Positions 17,811-26,930 are shown, numbered from the stretch's first letter. The stretch: 64,000 nucleotides of DNA from Pseudalkalibacillus berkeleyi (GCF_021608225.1 NZ_JAKIJS010000001.1:1240001-1304000), one strand, 5' to 3'. Notes: generated by a model not told the origin, from the letters alone. Numbers and translations are program-made.

Positions 17811-18344
17811 ATGAACACAATTCATCATGGCTTTTGGACATACTTTATTTTCCGAAAGAAGAAACACCTAGTGAAGTATTTCGTCTTCGGTAGTATTTTA
17901 CCAGATATCATTTACTACGTGATGTTCTTATTTATGGCAATTAAGAATCCTATTGAAGAGAACACTTTCGAGTTACATAGCATTGTCCACGCAATGTTTG
18001 ACCATCCGATTGTCATCGTATTAAGACAACTTGGTCATTCGGTAATCGTTTGGCTTACAATAATGATCATAACCGTCTTGATTACAAAATGGACATTGTC
18101 ACCTTGGAAAGCACTCTTATATGGTTGGCTAGGGCATATAGTCATCGATTTATTTACACACGTGAGAGACGCTGTGCCCATTTTTTATCCCCTGAATGAT
18201 GTTATTGTTCGAGGACCGATTTCTTATTGGGATCCAAACTTTTATGGACGAGAATTTAGCATCGTTCACTCAATATTTTTCTTTAGCGCAAATATCTATT
18301 TAATTTATGAGAAAATGAAAGCCAAAAAGTCGAAGGAACAATAA
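17811..18344 (+). CDS. membrane protein with conserved histidines/aspartates, YdjM/DUF457-like
   Basis: A 177-residue protein with about four hydrophobic segments. Conserved-looking acidic and histidine residues near the membrane face (GSILPDIIYY, HSIVHAMFDHP, GHIVIDLFTH) resemble the membrane-bound metal-dependent hydrolase (YdjM/DUF457) group. GGAGGTG stands 7 bases before the ATG at 17811. The reaction is unknown. It precedes the AhpD-like gene by 36 bases and could be co-transcribed with it. Confidence 0.6.
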   Translation: MNTIHHGFWTYFIFRKKKHLVKYFVFGSILPDIIYYVMFLFMAIKNPIEENTFELHSIVHAMFDHPIVIVLRQLGHSVIVWLTIMIITVLITKWTLSPWKALLYGWLGHIVIDLFTHVRDAVPIFYPLNDVIVRGPISYWDPNFYGREFSIVHSIFFFSANIYLIYEKMKAKKSKEQ

Positions 18345-18380
18345 AACATTGGTAGACTAACAATACAAGGGGGAATGTAG

Positions 18381-18905
18381 ATGACTGCTAGAATACAAGT
18401 AATTGAAAGTGATCAAGCTGAGGGAAAGATGAAGGAATTGTACGATCGTTTCAATGGTCAAATGGCAAATATTTTGAAGATCCACTCCTTAAATCCAAAA
18501 TCATTGGAAGCACATTTAGATTACTACCGTGTCATTATGTTTGGTAAATCTCCTCTTCCAAGACGACTTCGTGAAATGATTGCAACAGTCGTTTCCACAA
18601 CGAATGAATGTTTCTACTGAATAGAACATCATGGGGCGGCGCTCCATTTACTAGTTAAAGACGAAAAGTTTGTTGAACAAATAAAACGTGACTACAAATT
18701 AGCGGAATTAAACCAAAAAGAAATATCCATACTGGACTACGCTGTTAAATTGACTAAAAAACCAAGTAGTGTAAAGGATCAAGATGTGAAAGTACTGAGA
18801 GATACTGGTTGCTCAGATCAAGAGATTCTTGATATTTGTCAAATCGCATCATATTTTAATTTTGTAAATCGAATGGCAGAAGGACTTGGTGTAGAGTTAG
18901 AGTAG
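18381..18905 (+). CDS. AhpD-like (carboxymuconolactone decarboxylase family) protein with in-frame TGA at the redox cysteine; probable selenoprotein
   Basis: A conventional reading stops at the TGA at 18618-18620 after 79 codons, but the same frame stays open for 94 further codons to TAG 18903, giving 174 residues. Across the TGA the protein reads TNECFY-U-IEHHGAAL; the AhpD/CMD family has C there (CxYCxxHH). The TGA therefore replaces the second active-site cysteine, giving CxxU. A 17-nt stem-loop begins 10 nt after it. The gene starts at ATG 18381 after AAGGGGGAA. The family reduces peroxides through its CxxC pair. Pseudogenisation by a point mutation is the alternative; the two similar cases at 49-51 kb make it unlikely. 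Confidence 0.85.
18631..18647 (+). promoter_or_regulatory. candidate bacterial SECIS stem-loop
   Basis: ATGGGGC (18631-18637), loop GGC, GCTCCAT (18641-18647): a 7-bp stem including one G-T pair. It lies 10 nt after the TGA, with two G at the start of the loop 17 nt after it. These values fit the known bacterial rule of a G-containing apical loop about 16-37 nt after UGA, and the 17-nt size equals the minimal E. coli fdhF element. Confidence 0.7.
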
Positions 18906-18940
18906 AACAATGTATGTAGACATATAATAGTATCAACTTT

Positions 18941-18972
18941 GAAGAGGTTGACGATATTACGTCAACCTCTTC
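18941..18972. terminator. perfect 13-bp hairpin between convergent genes
   Basis: GAAGAGGTTGACG / CGTCAACCTCTTC with a 6-base loop. No long T-run follows on either strand, so efficiency as an intrinsic terminator is uncertain, but the position between two convergent 3' ends suggests that role. Confidence 0.6.
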
Positions 18973-19006
18973 CATTCGTTATTACCTAATTCTTACATAA
19001 TCACCC

Positions 19007-19588
19007 TTACTTTAATAACCTTTTAGCTTCTAATAAACGTTGAAATGTAGTGAATAATTCGATTGCAAAGAAAATCATAGTGATTACAGTTAAGTAATCA
19101 GTAAAGATCATCATCAGTGAAAAGAGAATAAAACCTTCTGTTCTTTCTGCTAAACCTGCTTGGTAGTAAAAAGATTTGATCCCGTTTTTTTCAGATAATG
19201 CGCCTACAGTTAAGAAAACGGTCATTGCAAAGATAATGGAAACACTTAAGAGAAGTAAAGCCCACATAGAATTCGTATATCTAAATGCAAGCCCAAGAAT
19301 TACACTTATTTCAACTAATCGATCAAATGTGATGTCTAGTAGAGTACCCCATGATGACGGTTTTGTTTTTCTAGCCATTGTACCATCAACAGCATCTATG
19401 AAACCTGAAAACCATAGAATAAACACAGCAAGGAACGTATATCCAAAGTAAATGAAAATCCCTGAAGAAACGCCTATAATAAACCCTAAAACTGTGACTT
19501 GATTAGCAGAAAGCCCTAATTTCAGGAAGAAATCCGCTGTTTTTTCAATGAATGGTTGAACATATTTTCTACCATGTGTATCAAGCAT
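19007..19588 (-). CDS. CDP-alcohol phosphatidyltransferase family protein
   Basis: A 193-residue membrane enzyme that joins a CDP-linked lipid or alcohol to a second alcohol in phospholipid-type synthesis. The catalytic motif D-x2-DG-x2-AR-x8-G-x3-D-x3-D is complete in IDAVDGTMAR through WGTLLDITFD at about residues 63-90. About five or six transmembrane segments are present. It is divergent from the ABC importer genes. E. coli ynjF, in the ynj cluster next to ynjBCD, is the same family, so the association may be functional. Confidence 0.82.
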   Translation of the reverse strand: MLDTHGRKYVQPFIEKTADFFLKLGLSANQVTVLGFIIGVSSGIFIYFGYTFLAVFILWFSGFIDAVDGTMARKTKPSSWGTLLDITFDRLVEISVILGLAFRYTNSMWALLLLSVSIIFAMTVFLTVGALSEKNGIKSFYYQAGLAERTEGFILFSLMMIFTDYLTVITMIFFAIELFTTFQRLLEAKRLLK

Positions 19589-19783
19589 TGTGTTATACCA
19601 CCTAACGATAAAGAATACTTAGATATGTACTAAGTTTAACCATTTCTGGAGAAAAGAACAGTAATGCATCTTACATCGTAAGTAAGATTGTAAGATTAAT
19701 TACATATATCATTTATGACTTTTACTATACTTACATTAGATAGGATACAACAGAAAATCAAATATCCTTTGGAGGTTATGTGT

Positions 19784-21010
19784 ATGAAGAGCAAATTAAC
19801 CATGATCATATTGACGCTTATGATCATCTTAGCTGCATGTGGAGATAAAGATCCTCAGTCAAAAGAATCACTTAACAAAGACTGGAATCAGATTGAGAAA
19901 GATGCGAATGGTTCTACTGTTAATTTATTTATGTGGGGTGGAGATAACGGTATTAATCGTTACATTGACGAATGGGTAACTCCGAAATTAAAGGAAAAGC
20001 ATAACATTACATTAAAGCGCCATCCAATGAATACAAATGAATTCATTCAAAAGTTACAAACCGAAAAGAAAGCTGGGAAAGATCGAGGGACGATCGACAT
20101 CATCTGGATTAATGGAGAGAATTTCAAAAATGCAAAAGAAAATGAATTACTCTTAGGCTCTTTCGCTTCTAAATTGCCTAATAATCAAGAATTTATTGAT
20201 CAAGATAAAGCGTTTATTAAAACAGATATGGGGACAAAAATTGATGGAATGGAGGCACCTTGGGGTAATGTACAGTTTGTCATGTGGTATGACGCAAAAA
20301 AGGTACAATCACCACCTAGAAATTTTGAGGAATTAAACAGCTTTCTCAAAAAAAATCCAGGTACATTCACATACCCTAATCCAAAAGACTTCAGTGGTAA
20401 CGCATTCCTTAGGCATTTATTATATGAAAAGACAGATAAAAATCCGAAATTAAACGAAACGTCCGATCCATCATGGCTAGATGAAAGAGATGAGGCGTTC
20501 TGGAGTTACTTACAAGAAATTACACCTAATTTATGGAGGAACGGAGAGACCTATCCTGAGTCATTATCTCAATTGGACCAAATGTATAGTAAAGGTGAAG
20601 TATGGTTTACATTTGGTTTCAATGAAGCTCGAGGGGAAGGGTTAATTAAAGATGGCGTATTTCCCAAATCCACAAAATCATATGTACTAGACGTTGGATC
20701 GATTGGAAACACACATTATTTAAGTATTCCATTTAACAGCCCGAATCCTGATGGAGCAATGACAGCTATTAATTTCATGGAATCTCCAGAAGCGCAATTG
20801 GCCAAAATGGACCCTTCAATGTGGGGGGAAGGTATGGTACTGGATCTAGAAAGTCTTCCTAGTGAATTTCAAGAAAAAACGGAAGCTCTTGATCGAGGAG
20901 ATACCGTTCTATCGACTCAAACATTAGAAGATGCTTATTTACCAGAACTTGATTCCAATTATATTGATTGGATTAAGGAGAATTGGTTAGATGAAGTTGT
21001 TCAGAAATAA
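19784..21010 (+). CDS. ABC transporter substrate-binding lipoprotein (YnjB-like)
   Basis: A 408-residue exported lipoprotein with a signal peptide ending ILAACGDK, C about residue 19 being the lipidation site. The mature part has the architecture of the extracellular solute-binding family 1 (NLFMWGGDNGINRYIDEWV at its start, AMTAINFMESPEAQ later) and resembles E. coli YnjB. The ligand is unknown. GGAGG 8 bases before ATG 19784 fixes the start over a longer reading from 19715. It is first gene of an importer operon and overlaps the permease gene by 20 bases. Confidence 0.8.
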   Translation: MKSKLTMIILTLMIILAACGDKDPQSKESLNKDWNQIEKDANGSTVNLFMWGGDNGINRYIDEWVTPKLKEKHNITLKRHPMNTNEFIQKLQTEKKAGKDRGTIDIIWINGENFKNAKENELLLGSFASKLPNNQEFIDQDKAFIKTDMGTKIDGMEAPWGNVQFVMWYDAKKVQSPPRNFEELNSFLKKNPGTFTYPNPKDFSGNAFLRHLLYEKTDKNPKLNETSDPSWLDERDEAFWSYLQEITPNLWRNGETYPESLSQLDQMYSKGEVWFTFGFNEARGEGLIKDGVFPKSTKSYVLDVGSIGNTHYLSIPFNSPNPDGAMTAINFMESPEAQLAKMDPSMWGEGMVLDLESLPSEFQEKTEALDRGDTVLSTQTLEDAYLPELDSNYIDWIKENWLDEVVQK

Positions 21011-21857
21011 GCGAATAAAACCTTATTTATTACTATTACCAGCTTTCGTATTAACAGTAGGCTTACTAGGATATGGGACATTATATGGAATGTTACAAAG
21101 CTTTCAAAAGGACCTCGAATGGTCCTTTGATGCTTATATAGAGCTCATTCATTTAAAGGCGTTTAAAACTTCCTTGATTTATAGCCTATTCATCACATTA
21201 CAATCAACACTACTTGCATTGGGAATTGGTATGGCGATCACGCATTTCCTATATCCGTATCTTCAAAAAGATAAATGGAAAGCTGTCATTTGGATCCCTA
21301 TGTTATTTCCACACTTTGCTGCTGGTTACTTGATTGTAATGATCTTTTCAGATAGTGGATGGATGTCTAGCTTGTTCATGCAAATGGGTCTTATACAGCA
21401 ACTAGACCAATTTCCCAACTTAGTAAACGATTCGAAGGGTGTAGGGATCATTCTAACCTACACTTGGAAAGAGATTCCTTTTGTTGTTCTTATGTTACTG
21501 CCTATCTACGCGCAAATGGATAGTCGTTTAAAAGACGTAGCTACTACATTAGGTGGAAATAAACTACAAGTTTTCTTATCTGCTCAGTGGCCATTTCTTT
21601 GGCCAACACTTGTTGAAATTGCATTAATATTATTTGCCTTTATTTTTGCAGCTTTTGAAGTGCCATATTTACTTGGTGTAACTTATCCTCAGATGACGCC
21701 AGTCTTGGCATTTGAATGGTTCTTTGATGGGAATTGGGATCAGAGACCCCTTGCATTTGCTTCTATGGTTATCGTTACACTATGGATCGTAGTATTGACA
21801 TCCATCTCTTATTCGTCAATTCAAAAGTATAGGCACCGTCTGATGAGAGGGAGTTAA
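20991..21857 (+). CDS. ABC transporter permease
   Basis: A 288-residue inner-membrane permease with six hydrophobic segments. The EAA loop that contacts the ATPase is visible near residue 185 (DVATTLGGNKLQVFLSAQWPFLWPTL region, with the conserved A...G pattern). It pairs with the next permease; E. coli YnjC is a single fused protein equivalent to both. AAGGAG lies 10 bases upstream, inside the preceding gene. Confidence 0.82.
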   Translation: MKLFRNKRIKPYLLLLPAFVLTVGLLGYGTLYGMLQSFQKDLEWSFDAYIELIHLKAFKTSLIYSLFITLQSTLLALGIGMAITHFLYPYLQKDKWKAVIWIPMLFPHFAAGYLIVMIFSDSGWMSSLFMQMGLIQQLDQFPNLVNDSKGVGIILTYTWKEIPFVVLMLLPIYAQMDSRLKDVATTLGGNKLQVFLSAQWPFLWPTLVEIALILFAFIFAAFEVPYLLGVTYPQMTPVLAFEWFFDGNWDQRPLAFASMVIVTLWIVVLTSISYSSIQKYRHRLMRGS

Positions 21858-21860
21858 GAT

Positions 21861-22655
21861 ATGTTAAGGAGATTATTAACCATTTTGATACTGGTCGTCT
21901 CATTAATTGTAACGGTTGGACCTGTTTTGCTCGTACTGATCCAAAGTATCTCGTTTCAATGGAGGTGGCCAGATTTATTCCCAAATGAGTTAAGACTCGA
22001 TGCTTGGTATGCAGTTTTCGCCGATCCAAGTCTCACACATGCGTTAAAATATTCCATGATTATTACTGCTTCTGTCGTGATGTTAACAATTGTCATCAGC
22101 TTGCCGGCAGCACGGGCGTTAGCGTTTGATCAGTTTAAGGGAAAGTCTTTTATAGAAACGGTACTTATGCTCCCATTACTCATCCCATTATTGTTTATAG
22201 TAATGGGAATCCATTTAAGTATGATCAGGCTTAACCTAGCAGATACACTATCTGGTGTCATACTCGTTCATTTGTTACCTACAGTACCTTATGCAATTAG
22301 GATATTAAGAACAGGATATGAAAGGATTGGCTTAAAATGGTATGAGCAGGCGACTGTCCTTGGGGCAAGCCGACTAAAACAATTCTGGACGATAACTGTT
22401 CCGCTAATAATGCCGAGTATAAGAAGTGCAATCGTATTAACGGTCGTGATTTCGTTAAGTCAATACGCATTAACAGCAATAATAGGTGGGGGTGTGGTTA
22501 CTACATTGCCGATTATTTATTATCCATATTTCAGTAGTGCCAATCAATCTATTATGGCTGCTTTCACAATGCTTTTTGCATTTCTACCCATATTATTTTG
22601 GTTCTGTATTGAATTGGTCTGCAAATCTGTTACAACAATGATCAAACAACCTTGA
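21861..22655 (+). CDS. ABC transporter permease
   Basis: A 264-residue second permease of the importer with six hydrophobic segments and an EAA-type loop near residue 165 (YEQATVLGASRLKQFWTITVPLIMPS region). GAGAGGGAG precedes the ATG, 3 bases after the previous stop, so translation is tightly coupled. Together with the preceding permease it forms the membrane channel. Confidence 0.82.
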   Translation: MLRRLLTILILVVSLIVTVGPVLLVLIQSISFQWRWPDLFPNELRLDAWYAVFADPSLTHALKYSMIITASVVMLTIVISLPAARALAFDQFKGKSFIETVLMLPLLIPLLFIVMGIHLSMIRLNLADTLSGVILVHLLPTVPYAIRILRTGYERIGLKWYEQATVLGASRLKQFWTITVPLIMPSIRSAIVLTVVISLSQYALTAIIGGGVVTTLPIIYYPYFSSANQSIMAAFTMLFAFLPILFWFCIELVCKSVTTMIKQP

Positions 22656-22673
22656 CGAAAGGAAATTAAATAT

Positions 22674-23627
22674 ATGGAGAAATTCGTTGAATTAAGAAAT
22701 ATAAGCAAACATTATCAAGAAGCAGTATCCGTCTTAGACCGAATTTCCTTATCCATTCAAAAAGGAGAAATATTAAGCATAGTAGGTCCTTCAGGGTGTG
22801 GCAAATCAACTTTGTTGAGATGTATTGCGGGTTTAGAAGAATACGAAGGTACGATCCAAATGAATGGAGATACATCAACTGAAAATAGAACAATTGTCCT
22901 TATGTTTCAAGAATCGTTGTTATTTCCACATCTAACAGTATTAGAAAACGTTACTTACGGTTTGAAGATGAAGAAAATTCCCAAGAAAGAAAGAATACAA
23001 TCAGCTCAAACTATGTTAGATAAGGTAGAGATGACTGCACATACAACAAAATATCCATATGAACTATCGGGTGGACAACAACAAAGAGTTGCATTAGCCA
23101 GGGCTTTAGTAATGAAACCAGATCTATTGTTATTGGATGAACCGTTTAGTAGCCTAGATCAATCCTTGCGATATGATCTCCGGTTGTATGTTCGCGATTT
23201 ACTCGTTTCAGAAGGCGTGACCTCACTCTTCATTACACATGATAAAGAGGAGGCATCGTTTATGGGTGATCGAATCGCTGTCATGAATAATGGGGAAATA
23301 CAACAAGTTGGACATCCTGAAGAGGTAGCTCTACGTCCAAGTAATCGGTTTGTTGCCCATTTCTTTTCAGAAGGATTGTTAGTAGAAGATGGCTTTATAT
23401 CTTCAAGGGATTTAGAGGTCTTTCAAAAGAATACGAAACACGAAATGATCAAAGTAGAAGGTAGAGTTGTTAATAAGAGCATGGAACACGGTGAACGTAT
23501 TTATCACATTCATATTCCGACAACAAATCAAACCATTACGTTGCCATCTAAACAAAAGTTCGAAGATGGTGAACCGATTTATTTACAATATTCAAAGTCA
23601 GACATCCATTATATAAATCACAACTAA
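22674..23627 (+). CDS. ABC transporter ATP-binding protein (YnjD/PotA-like)
   Basis: A 317-residue ATPase. Walker A GPSGCGKST (about 40), signature LSGGQQQRVA (about 135), Walker B LLLLDEP (about 158) and H-loop ITHDKEEA are all intact. A C-terminal regulatory domain of about 90 residues resembles the TOBE-type extension of the spermidine/iron/molybdate importers. Last structural gene of the importer; followed after 12 bases by a TVP38 gene. Confidence 0.88.
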   Translation: MEKFVELRNISKHYQEAVSVLDRISLSIQKGEILSIVGPSGCGKSTLLRCIAGLEEYEGTIQMNGDTSTENRTIVLMFQESLLFPHLTVLENVTYGLKMKKIPKKERIQSAQTMLDKVEMTAHTTKYPYELSGGQQQRVALARALVMKPDLLLLDEPFSSLDQSLRYDLRLYVRDLLVSEGVTSLFITHDKEEASFMGDRIAVMNNGEIQQVGHPEEVALRPSNRFVAHFFSEGLLVEDGFISSRDLEVFQKNTKHEMIKVEGRVVNKSMEHGERIYHIHIPTTNQTITLPSKQKFEDGEPIYLQYSKSDIHYINHN

Positions 23628-23639
23628 AGGGGAATCGTA

Positions 23640-24314
23640 ATGAAAACCTTGTTTAATTATAAATGGTTAAAATGGTTACTAATATCTGTATTTGTCGTAT
23701 TTGCCATGTGGTTTAGTACGACACAACTAAATTTAGACGCTAAAGAAATTCGAGATTGGATTATAGGATTTGGCATTTTTGCTCCAATTATATACATGCT
23801 GTTTTATACTGTACGACCACTCATATTCTTTCCAGCGTCAATTCTATCGATTACAGGTGGACTCGCATTCGGTCCACTCTTTGGGACAATCTACACTGTC
23901 CTTGGAGCAACAGCTGGTGCATTAGTCTCCTTCATTATCGCAAGGAAATTGGGAAAGAACGTTGCAAATAAGGAATGGAAAGGCCGAGGGAAAGCAATTC
24001 AATCACAATTAGAGAAAAATGGTTTCTTTTATGTACTTTTATTTAGATTCATTCCGTTGTTCAATTTTGACCTTATTAGTTACACTGCTGGTGTTTCAAA
24101 GGTACGGTTCCGAGACTTTTTTATAGGCACTTTAATTGGTATTATACCTGGCACTTTTGCCTACAATTTCCTTGGTAGCAGCTTAGTGAGTGGAGATCCG
24201 AAAATTATTCTTTTTGCAATCATTGTATTTGCAATCTTAACCGTAATACCGATGTGGGTGCGCAAGAAATGGCTCAACAAAAAAGAAGGAGTGCTTAAAG
24301 ATGAAACCGTATGA
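23640..24314 (+). CDS. TVP38/TMEM64 (DedA-like) membrane protein
   Basis: A 224-residue protein with about five hydrophobic segments. The family core is visible: RPLIFFPASILSITGGLAFGP, then FIIARKLGK, then LLFRFIPLFNFDLISYTAGVSKVRF. E. coli YdjX and YdjZ belong here. The DedA/TVP38 superfamily handles lipid or small-solute movement across the membrane, and a DedA-type protein has been linked to selenite entry in another bacterium. It overlaps the next reductase gene by 14 bases. Confidence 0.82.
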   Translation: MKTLFNYKWLKWLLISVFVVFAMWFSTTQLNLDAKEIRDWIIGFGIFAPIIYMLFYTVRPLIFFPASILSITGGLAFGPLFGTIYTVLGATAGALVSFIIARKLGKNVANKEWKGRGKAIQSQLEKNGFFYVLLFRFIPLFNFDLISYTAGVSKVRFRDFFIGTLIGIIPGTFAYNFLGSSLVSGDPKIILFAIIVFAILTVIPMWVRKKWLNKKEGVLKDETV

Positions 24315-25731
24315 TTTGATCGTAATTGGAGGCGGTGCCGGAGGGCTAACCGTTGCTGCAGGTGCTGCAAGTTTAGGCGCAAATGTAGCTTTGATAGAGA
24401 AGAATGAACGCCTTGGTGGAGATTGTCTCCATTACGGGTGTGTACCATCGAAAGCATTGATCACAAGTGCTAAAGAAGTATATACAATCAAAATGGCCTC
24501 CGAAAAATACGGCATGACTGTAAGTGGTCAACCGGATATATCTGTAGCAATGCAACGGGTACGTGAAGCGATTGAAGAAATCCAACATCATGATAGTCAT
24601 GAACGCTTTGAATCCCTCGGTGTAGACATTTTCTCAGAACGAACTGGTCGATTCATTGGTGCGAAACAGTTTGAGCTAGACAACGGGAAGATTTTGAGTG
24701 GGAAAAGATTTGTCATTGCAACAGGTTCCAGACCCTTTATTCCTCCAATTAAAGGAATTGAAGAAGTTAATTATTTGACGAATGAAACGATTTTCAACTT
24801 GAACGATCTTCCTAAAAGAATGGTCGTTATTGGTGGCGGACCGATTGGACTTGAGATGGCACAATCATTTGCCCGATTTGGTTCTGAAGTTACTGTTGTG
24901 GAAACATCAGATCGTATTTTCGGAAGAGAAGATGAAGAGCTGATTCCAATCATTAAACATGAATTAGAACAAGAACTTACATTTTCTTTTAATTCCATAG
25001 CAAAAAGTGTGCGTAATGAGAATGACCAGACAATACTCACCGTTGAGAAAGAAGGAACTGCCTTTGACATCGAAACAGATGCCATTCTTATTGCGACAGG
25101 TCGTAAGCCAAACACGGATGGCTTAGGACTAGAGGAAATTGGAGTAAAGCTTGAAAAAGGAAATGTTGTCGTTAATGAACACTTACAATCCACTGTTCCA
25201 CATATATTCGCAGTTGGAGATACGAACGGAAAGTATCCTTTTACACATGCAGCTGGAATGGAAGGAAAGCTAGTCGTCCGCAATGCCTTAATCGGTATTA
25301 AAGGTAAAATTAATTATGATAACTTACCGTGGGTCACTTACACAGATCCTGAGGTATACCACCTTGGAATGACTGAAAAAGAAGCGGTGGACAAGTATGG
25401 TAAGTCAATCAAAGTGTTTAGAGTAAAAAACAAAGAAGTAGATCGATTTGCTGCTGATCGGGATGACGTTGGACTTCTCAAAGTCATTACAACTGCAAAA
25501 GGCGAGATATTAGGCGCACATGCAGTTGGTCGTAATGCTGGGGACTGGATGCAGGAAATTGTTTTCGCGAAAACAGAAGGGCACAAGATAGGAGACATTT
25601 CAAATGTCATCCATCCATATCCAACTCACGGTGCGATCTTAGAAAATGCGGCTAACCAATTTTGGAGAGAAAAATTATTTGAAGGCGTCTTACCGAAAAT
25701 CACCGAAAAGTATATACGATTTTTCAGATAA
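24301..25731 (+). CDS. pyridine nucleotide-disulfide oxidoreductase, mercuric reductase-like
   Basis: A 476-residue FAD flavoprotein of the lipoamide dehydrogenase/MerA group. The N-terminal FAD motif GGGAGGLTVA, redox-active disulfide GGDCLHYGCVPSK (C-x4-C), NAD(P) motif VIGGGPIGLEMAQ near 175-190, ATG...ADGL-type segment and C-terminal dimer interface with HPYPTHGAILE (H...E pair) are all present. It lacks an N-terminal metal-binding domain and the C-terminal cysteine pair of true MerA, so Hg reduction is doubtful. This type is commonly linked or fused to TVP38 proteins; the substrate is unknown. Confidence 0.82.
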   Translation: MKPYDLIVIGGGAGGLTVAAGAASLGANVALIEKNERLGGDCLHYGCVPSKALITSAKEVYTIKMASEKYGMTVSGQPDISVAMQRVREAIEEIQHHDSHERFESLGVDIFSERTGRFIGAKQFELDNGKILSGKRFVIATGSRPFIPPIKGIEEVNYLTNETIFNLNDLPKRMVVIGGGPIGLEMAQSFARFGSEVTVVETSDRIFGREDEELIPIIKHELEQELTFSFNSIAKSVRNENDQTILTVEKEGTAFDIETDAILIATGRKPNTDGLGLEEIGVKLEKGNVVVNEHLQSTVPHIFAVGDTNGKYPFTHAAGMEGKLVVRNALIGIKGKINYDNLPWVTYTDPEVYHLGMTEKEAVDKYGKSIKVFRVKNKEVDRFAADRDDVGLLKVITTAKGEILGAHAVGRNAGDWMQEIVFAKTEGHKIGDISNVIHPYPTHGAILENAANQFWREKLFEGVLPKITEKYIRFFR

Positions 25732-25738
25732 CCGTAAA

Positions 25739-25777
25739 AAAACATCTGACCATAAGCAACTAAGGGTCAGATGTTTT
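25739..25777 (+). terminator. Rho-independent terminator
   Basis: AACATCTGACC (25741-25751) / GGTCAGATGTT (25765-25775), preceded by A and followed by T; ends the importer-reductase operon. Confidence 0.88.
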
Positions 25778-25817
25778 GATTATACATGGGTGTAAGGAAT
25801 GAATCATGTTTGGTAAC

Positions 25818-26495
25818 CTAGTCTAATTCTTTTTGTGCTTTTTCCGCATTAATTTTCAAAGATATAATGGATTTCTTAATAATTCCCTCTTTTTTCAATT
25901 GACTTATGATGGAACTAACCGTTTCTCGACTTGATCCTACCATGGTAGCAATATCGTGATGCGTGATTTTCACATCAATCGTTTGCCACTCCTTACTTCT
26001 TTTCCCAAATTTCTCACTTAATTTCAATAAGAGAGAAAGGACGCGATATCGTACATCTCTTAATGCAATTTGCTCACTGACTTCATAAATATCCTTTAGT
26101 CTAGCGGACAAAATCTCTATTAATTTAATCGCAAGCTTGGGGTTTTGCTCAATTAATTTTTCGAATTCTGTTTTACCAATTACGCATAGGTAAACGTCAG
26201 ACATTGCTTCTGCATAATCTTGTTCTTCTGACAATGAAAATGTAGCAGTTTCACCAAAGATATTTCCATCACCTAAAATATCCACTGTAAATTGTTTCCC
26301 ATTTTCACTCATTCTGTACAAGCGGACTTGTCCTTTTTTCAATAGATATAGTGCTTGAATATTTGTTTCTGGGGTAAAAATCGTTGTTCCCTTGTTCAAA
26401 GGTTTCATATCAGAAATTCGATCAATTTCCTCTAATTCGTTCATAGGCATTTCTTCAAATAAGTTAATTTGTGATAAATATTTAAGCTTATCCAT
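25818..26495 (-). CDS. Crp/Fnr family transcriptional regulator
   Basis: A 225-residue regulator with an N-terminal cyclic-nucleotide-type beta-barrel (about 10-125, with GDGNIFGETATFSLSEEQ in the position of the nucleotide loop), a long dimer helix and a C-terminal helix-turn-helix (HHDIATMVGSSRETVSSIISQLKKEG, given by position about 170-200). It has no N-terminal cysteine cluster, so it is not an oxygen-sensing FNR. GGAGGG precedes ATG 26495; a longer reading has no ribosome binding site. It is divergent from a glutaredoxin-like gene across a 122-base gap that contains a palindrome. Confidence 0.82.
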   Translation of the reverse strand: MDKLKYLSQINLFEEMPMNELEEIDRISDMKPLNKGTTIFTPETNIQALYLLKKGQVRLYRMSENGKQFTVDILGDGNIFGETATFSLSEEQDYAEAMSDVYLCVIGKTEFEKLIEQNPKLAIKLIEILSARLKDIYEVSEQIALRDVRYRVLSLLLKLSEKFGKRSKEWQTIDVKITHHDIATMVGSSRETVSSIISQLKKEGIIKKSIISLKINAEKAQKELD

Positions 26496-26563
26496 TTTGT
26501 TTGAACCCTCCAATATCTACTCCCATTATAAGGATTAAAGGTTTAATGGAAAGTAATATATAT

Positions 26564-26581
26564 TACATACATATCTATGTA
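26564..26581. promoter_or_regulatory. 18-bp palindrome between crp-like and glutaredoxin-like genes
   Basis: TACATA-catatc-TATGTA, centred between the two divergent starts. A candidate operator for the adjacent Crp/Fnr regulator, but AT-rich and unlike the TGTGA-N6-TCACA consensus. Confidence 0.35.
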
Positions 26582-26617
26582 TAACTTTATAGAATAAAGG
26601 TGAATAGGGGGTGTGTC

Positions 26618-26866
26618 ATGCATAATACGCCTGTGGTTTATACAATTAATAGTTGTTCGCGATGTCAGAAAGTGAAGAATTATTTAGAAGAATTAAATAT
26701 TACTTTTAATGAAAGGAATTTATCTGAAACGCCTAGGTATCATAAAGATTTGCAAGACTCGATTGGAGAAGTTTATGTTCCGATCATTATATATGGTAAC
26801 TGTATCATTAAAGGTGATCAACTGGAAGAAATTAATAAAATGATCCATTTAGAAAATGATTCTTAA
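26618..26866 (+). CDS. glutaredoxin family protein
   Basis: An 82-residue small thioredoxin-fold protein. The CxxC active site lies at the start (SCSRCQKVKNYL), followed by the alpha/beta pattern FNERNLSE and the cis-proline segment VYVPIIIYGN. The active-site cysteines are ordinary TGT codons here, unlike the TGA-bearing genes of this window. ATG 26618 follows TAGGGGG. It likely reduces disulfides or mixed thiols. Confidence 0.78.
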   Translation: MHNTPVVYTINSCSRCQKVKNYLEELNITFNERNLSETPRYHKDLQDSIGEVYVPIIIYGNCIIKGDQLEEINKMIHLENDS

Positions 26867-26930
26867 GTCGAAGTAACGATAAGTATTTGTTGATGTTTTG
26901 TCAAATATATGGAACTGTACATAAAATGAA

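Noticed and set aside
18381-18620. A stand-alone 79-residue truncated protein ending at TGA 18618
   Set aside because: Homology and open frame continue past the TGA, and the stop falls on a catalytic cysteine codon. The longer recoded gene explains the sequence better.
24161-25610. Several minus-strand open frames
   Set aside because: All are antisense to the TVP38 and disulfide reductase genes; composition and lack of ribosome sites mark them as shadows.
24301-25731. Mercury-resistance (merA) assignment
   Set aside because: The N-terminal metal-binding domain and the C-terminal cysteine pair needed for Hg(II) are missing, and no merR or merT lies nearby.
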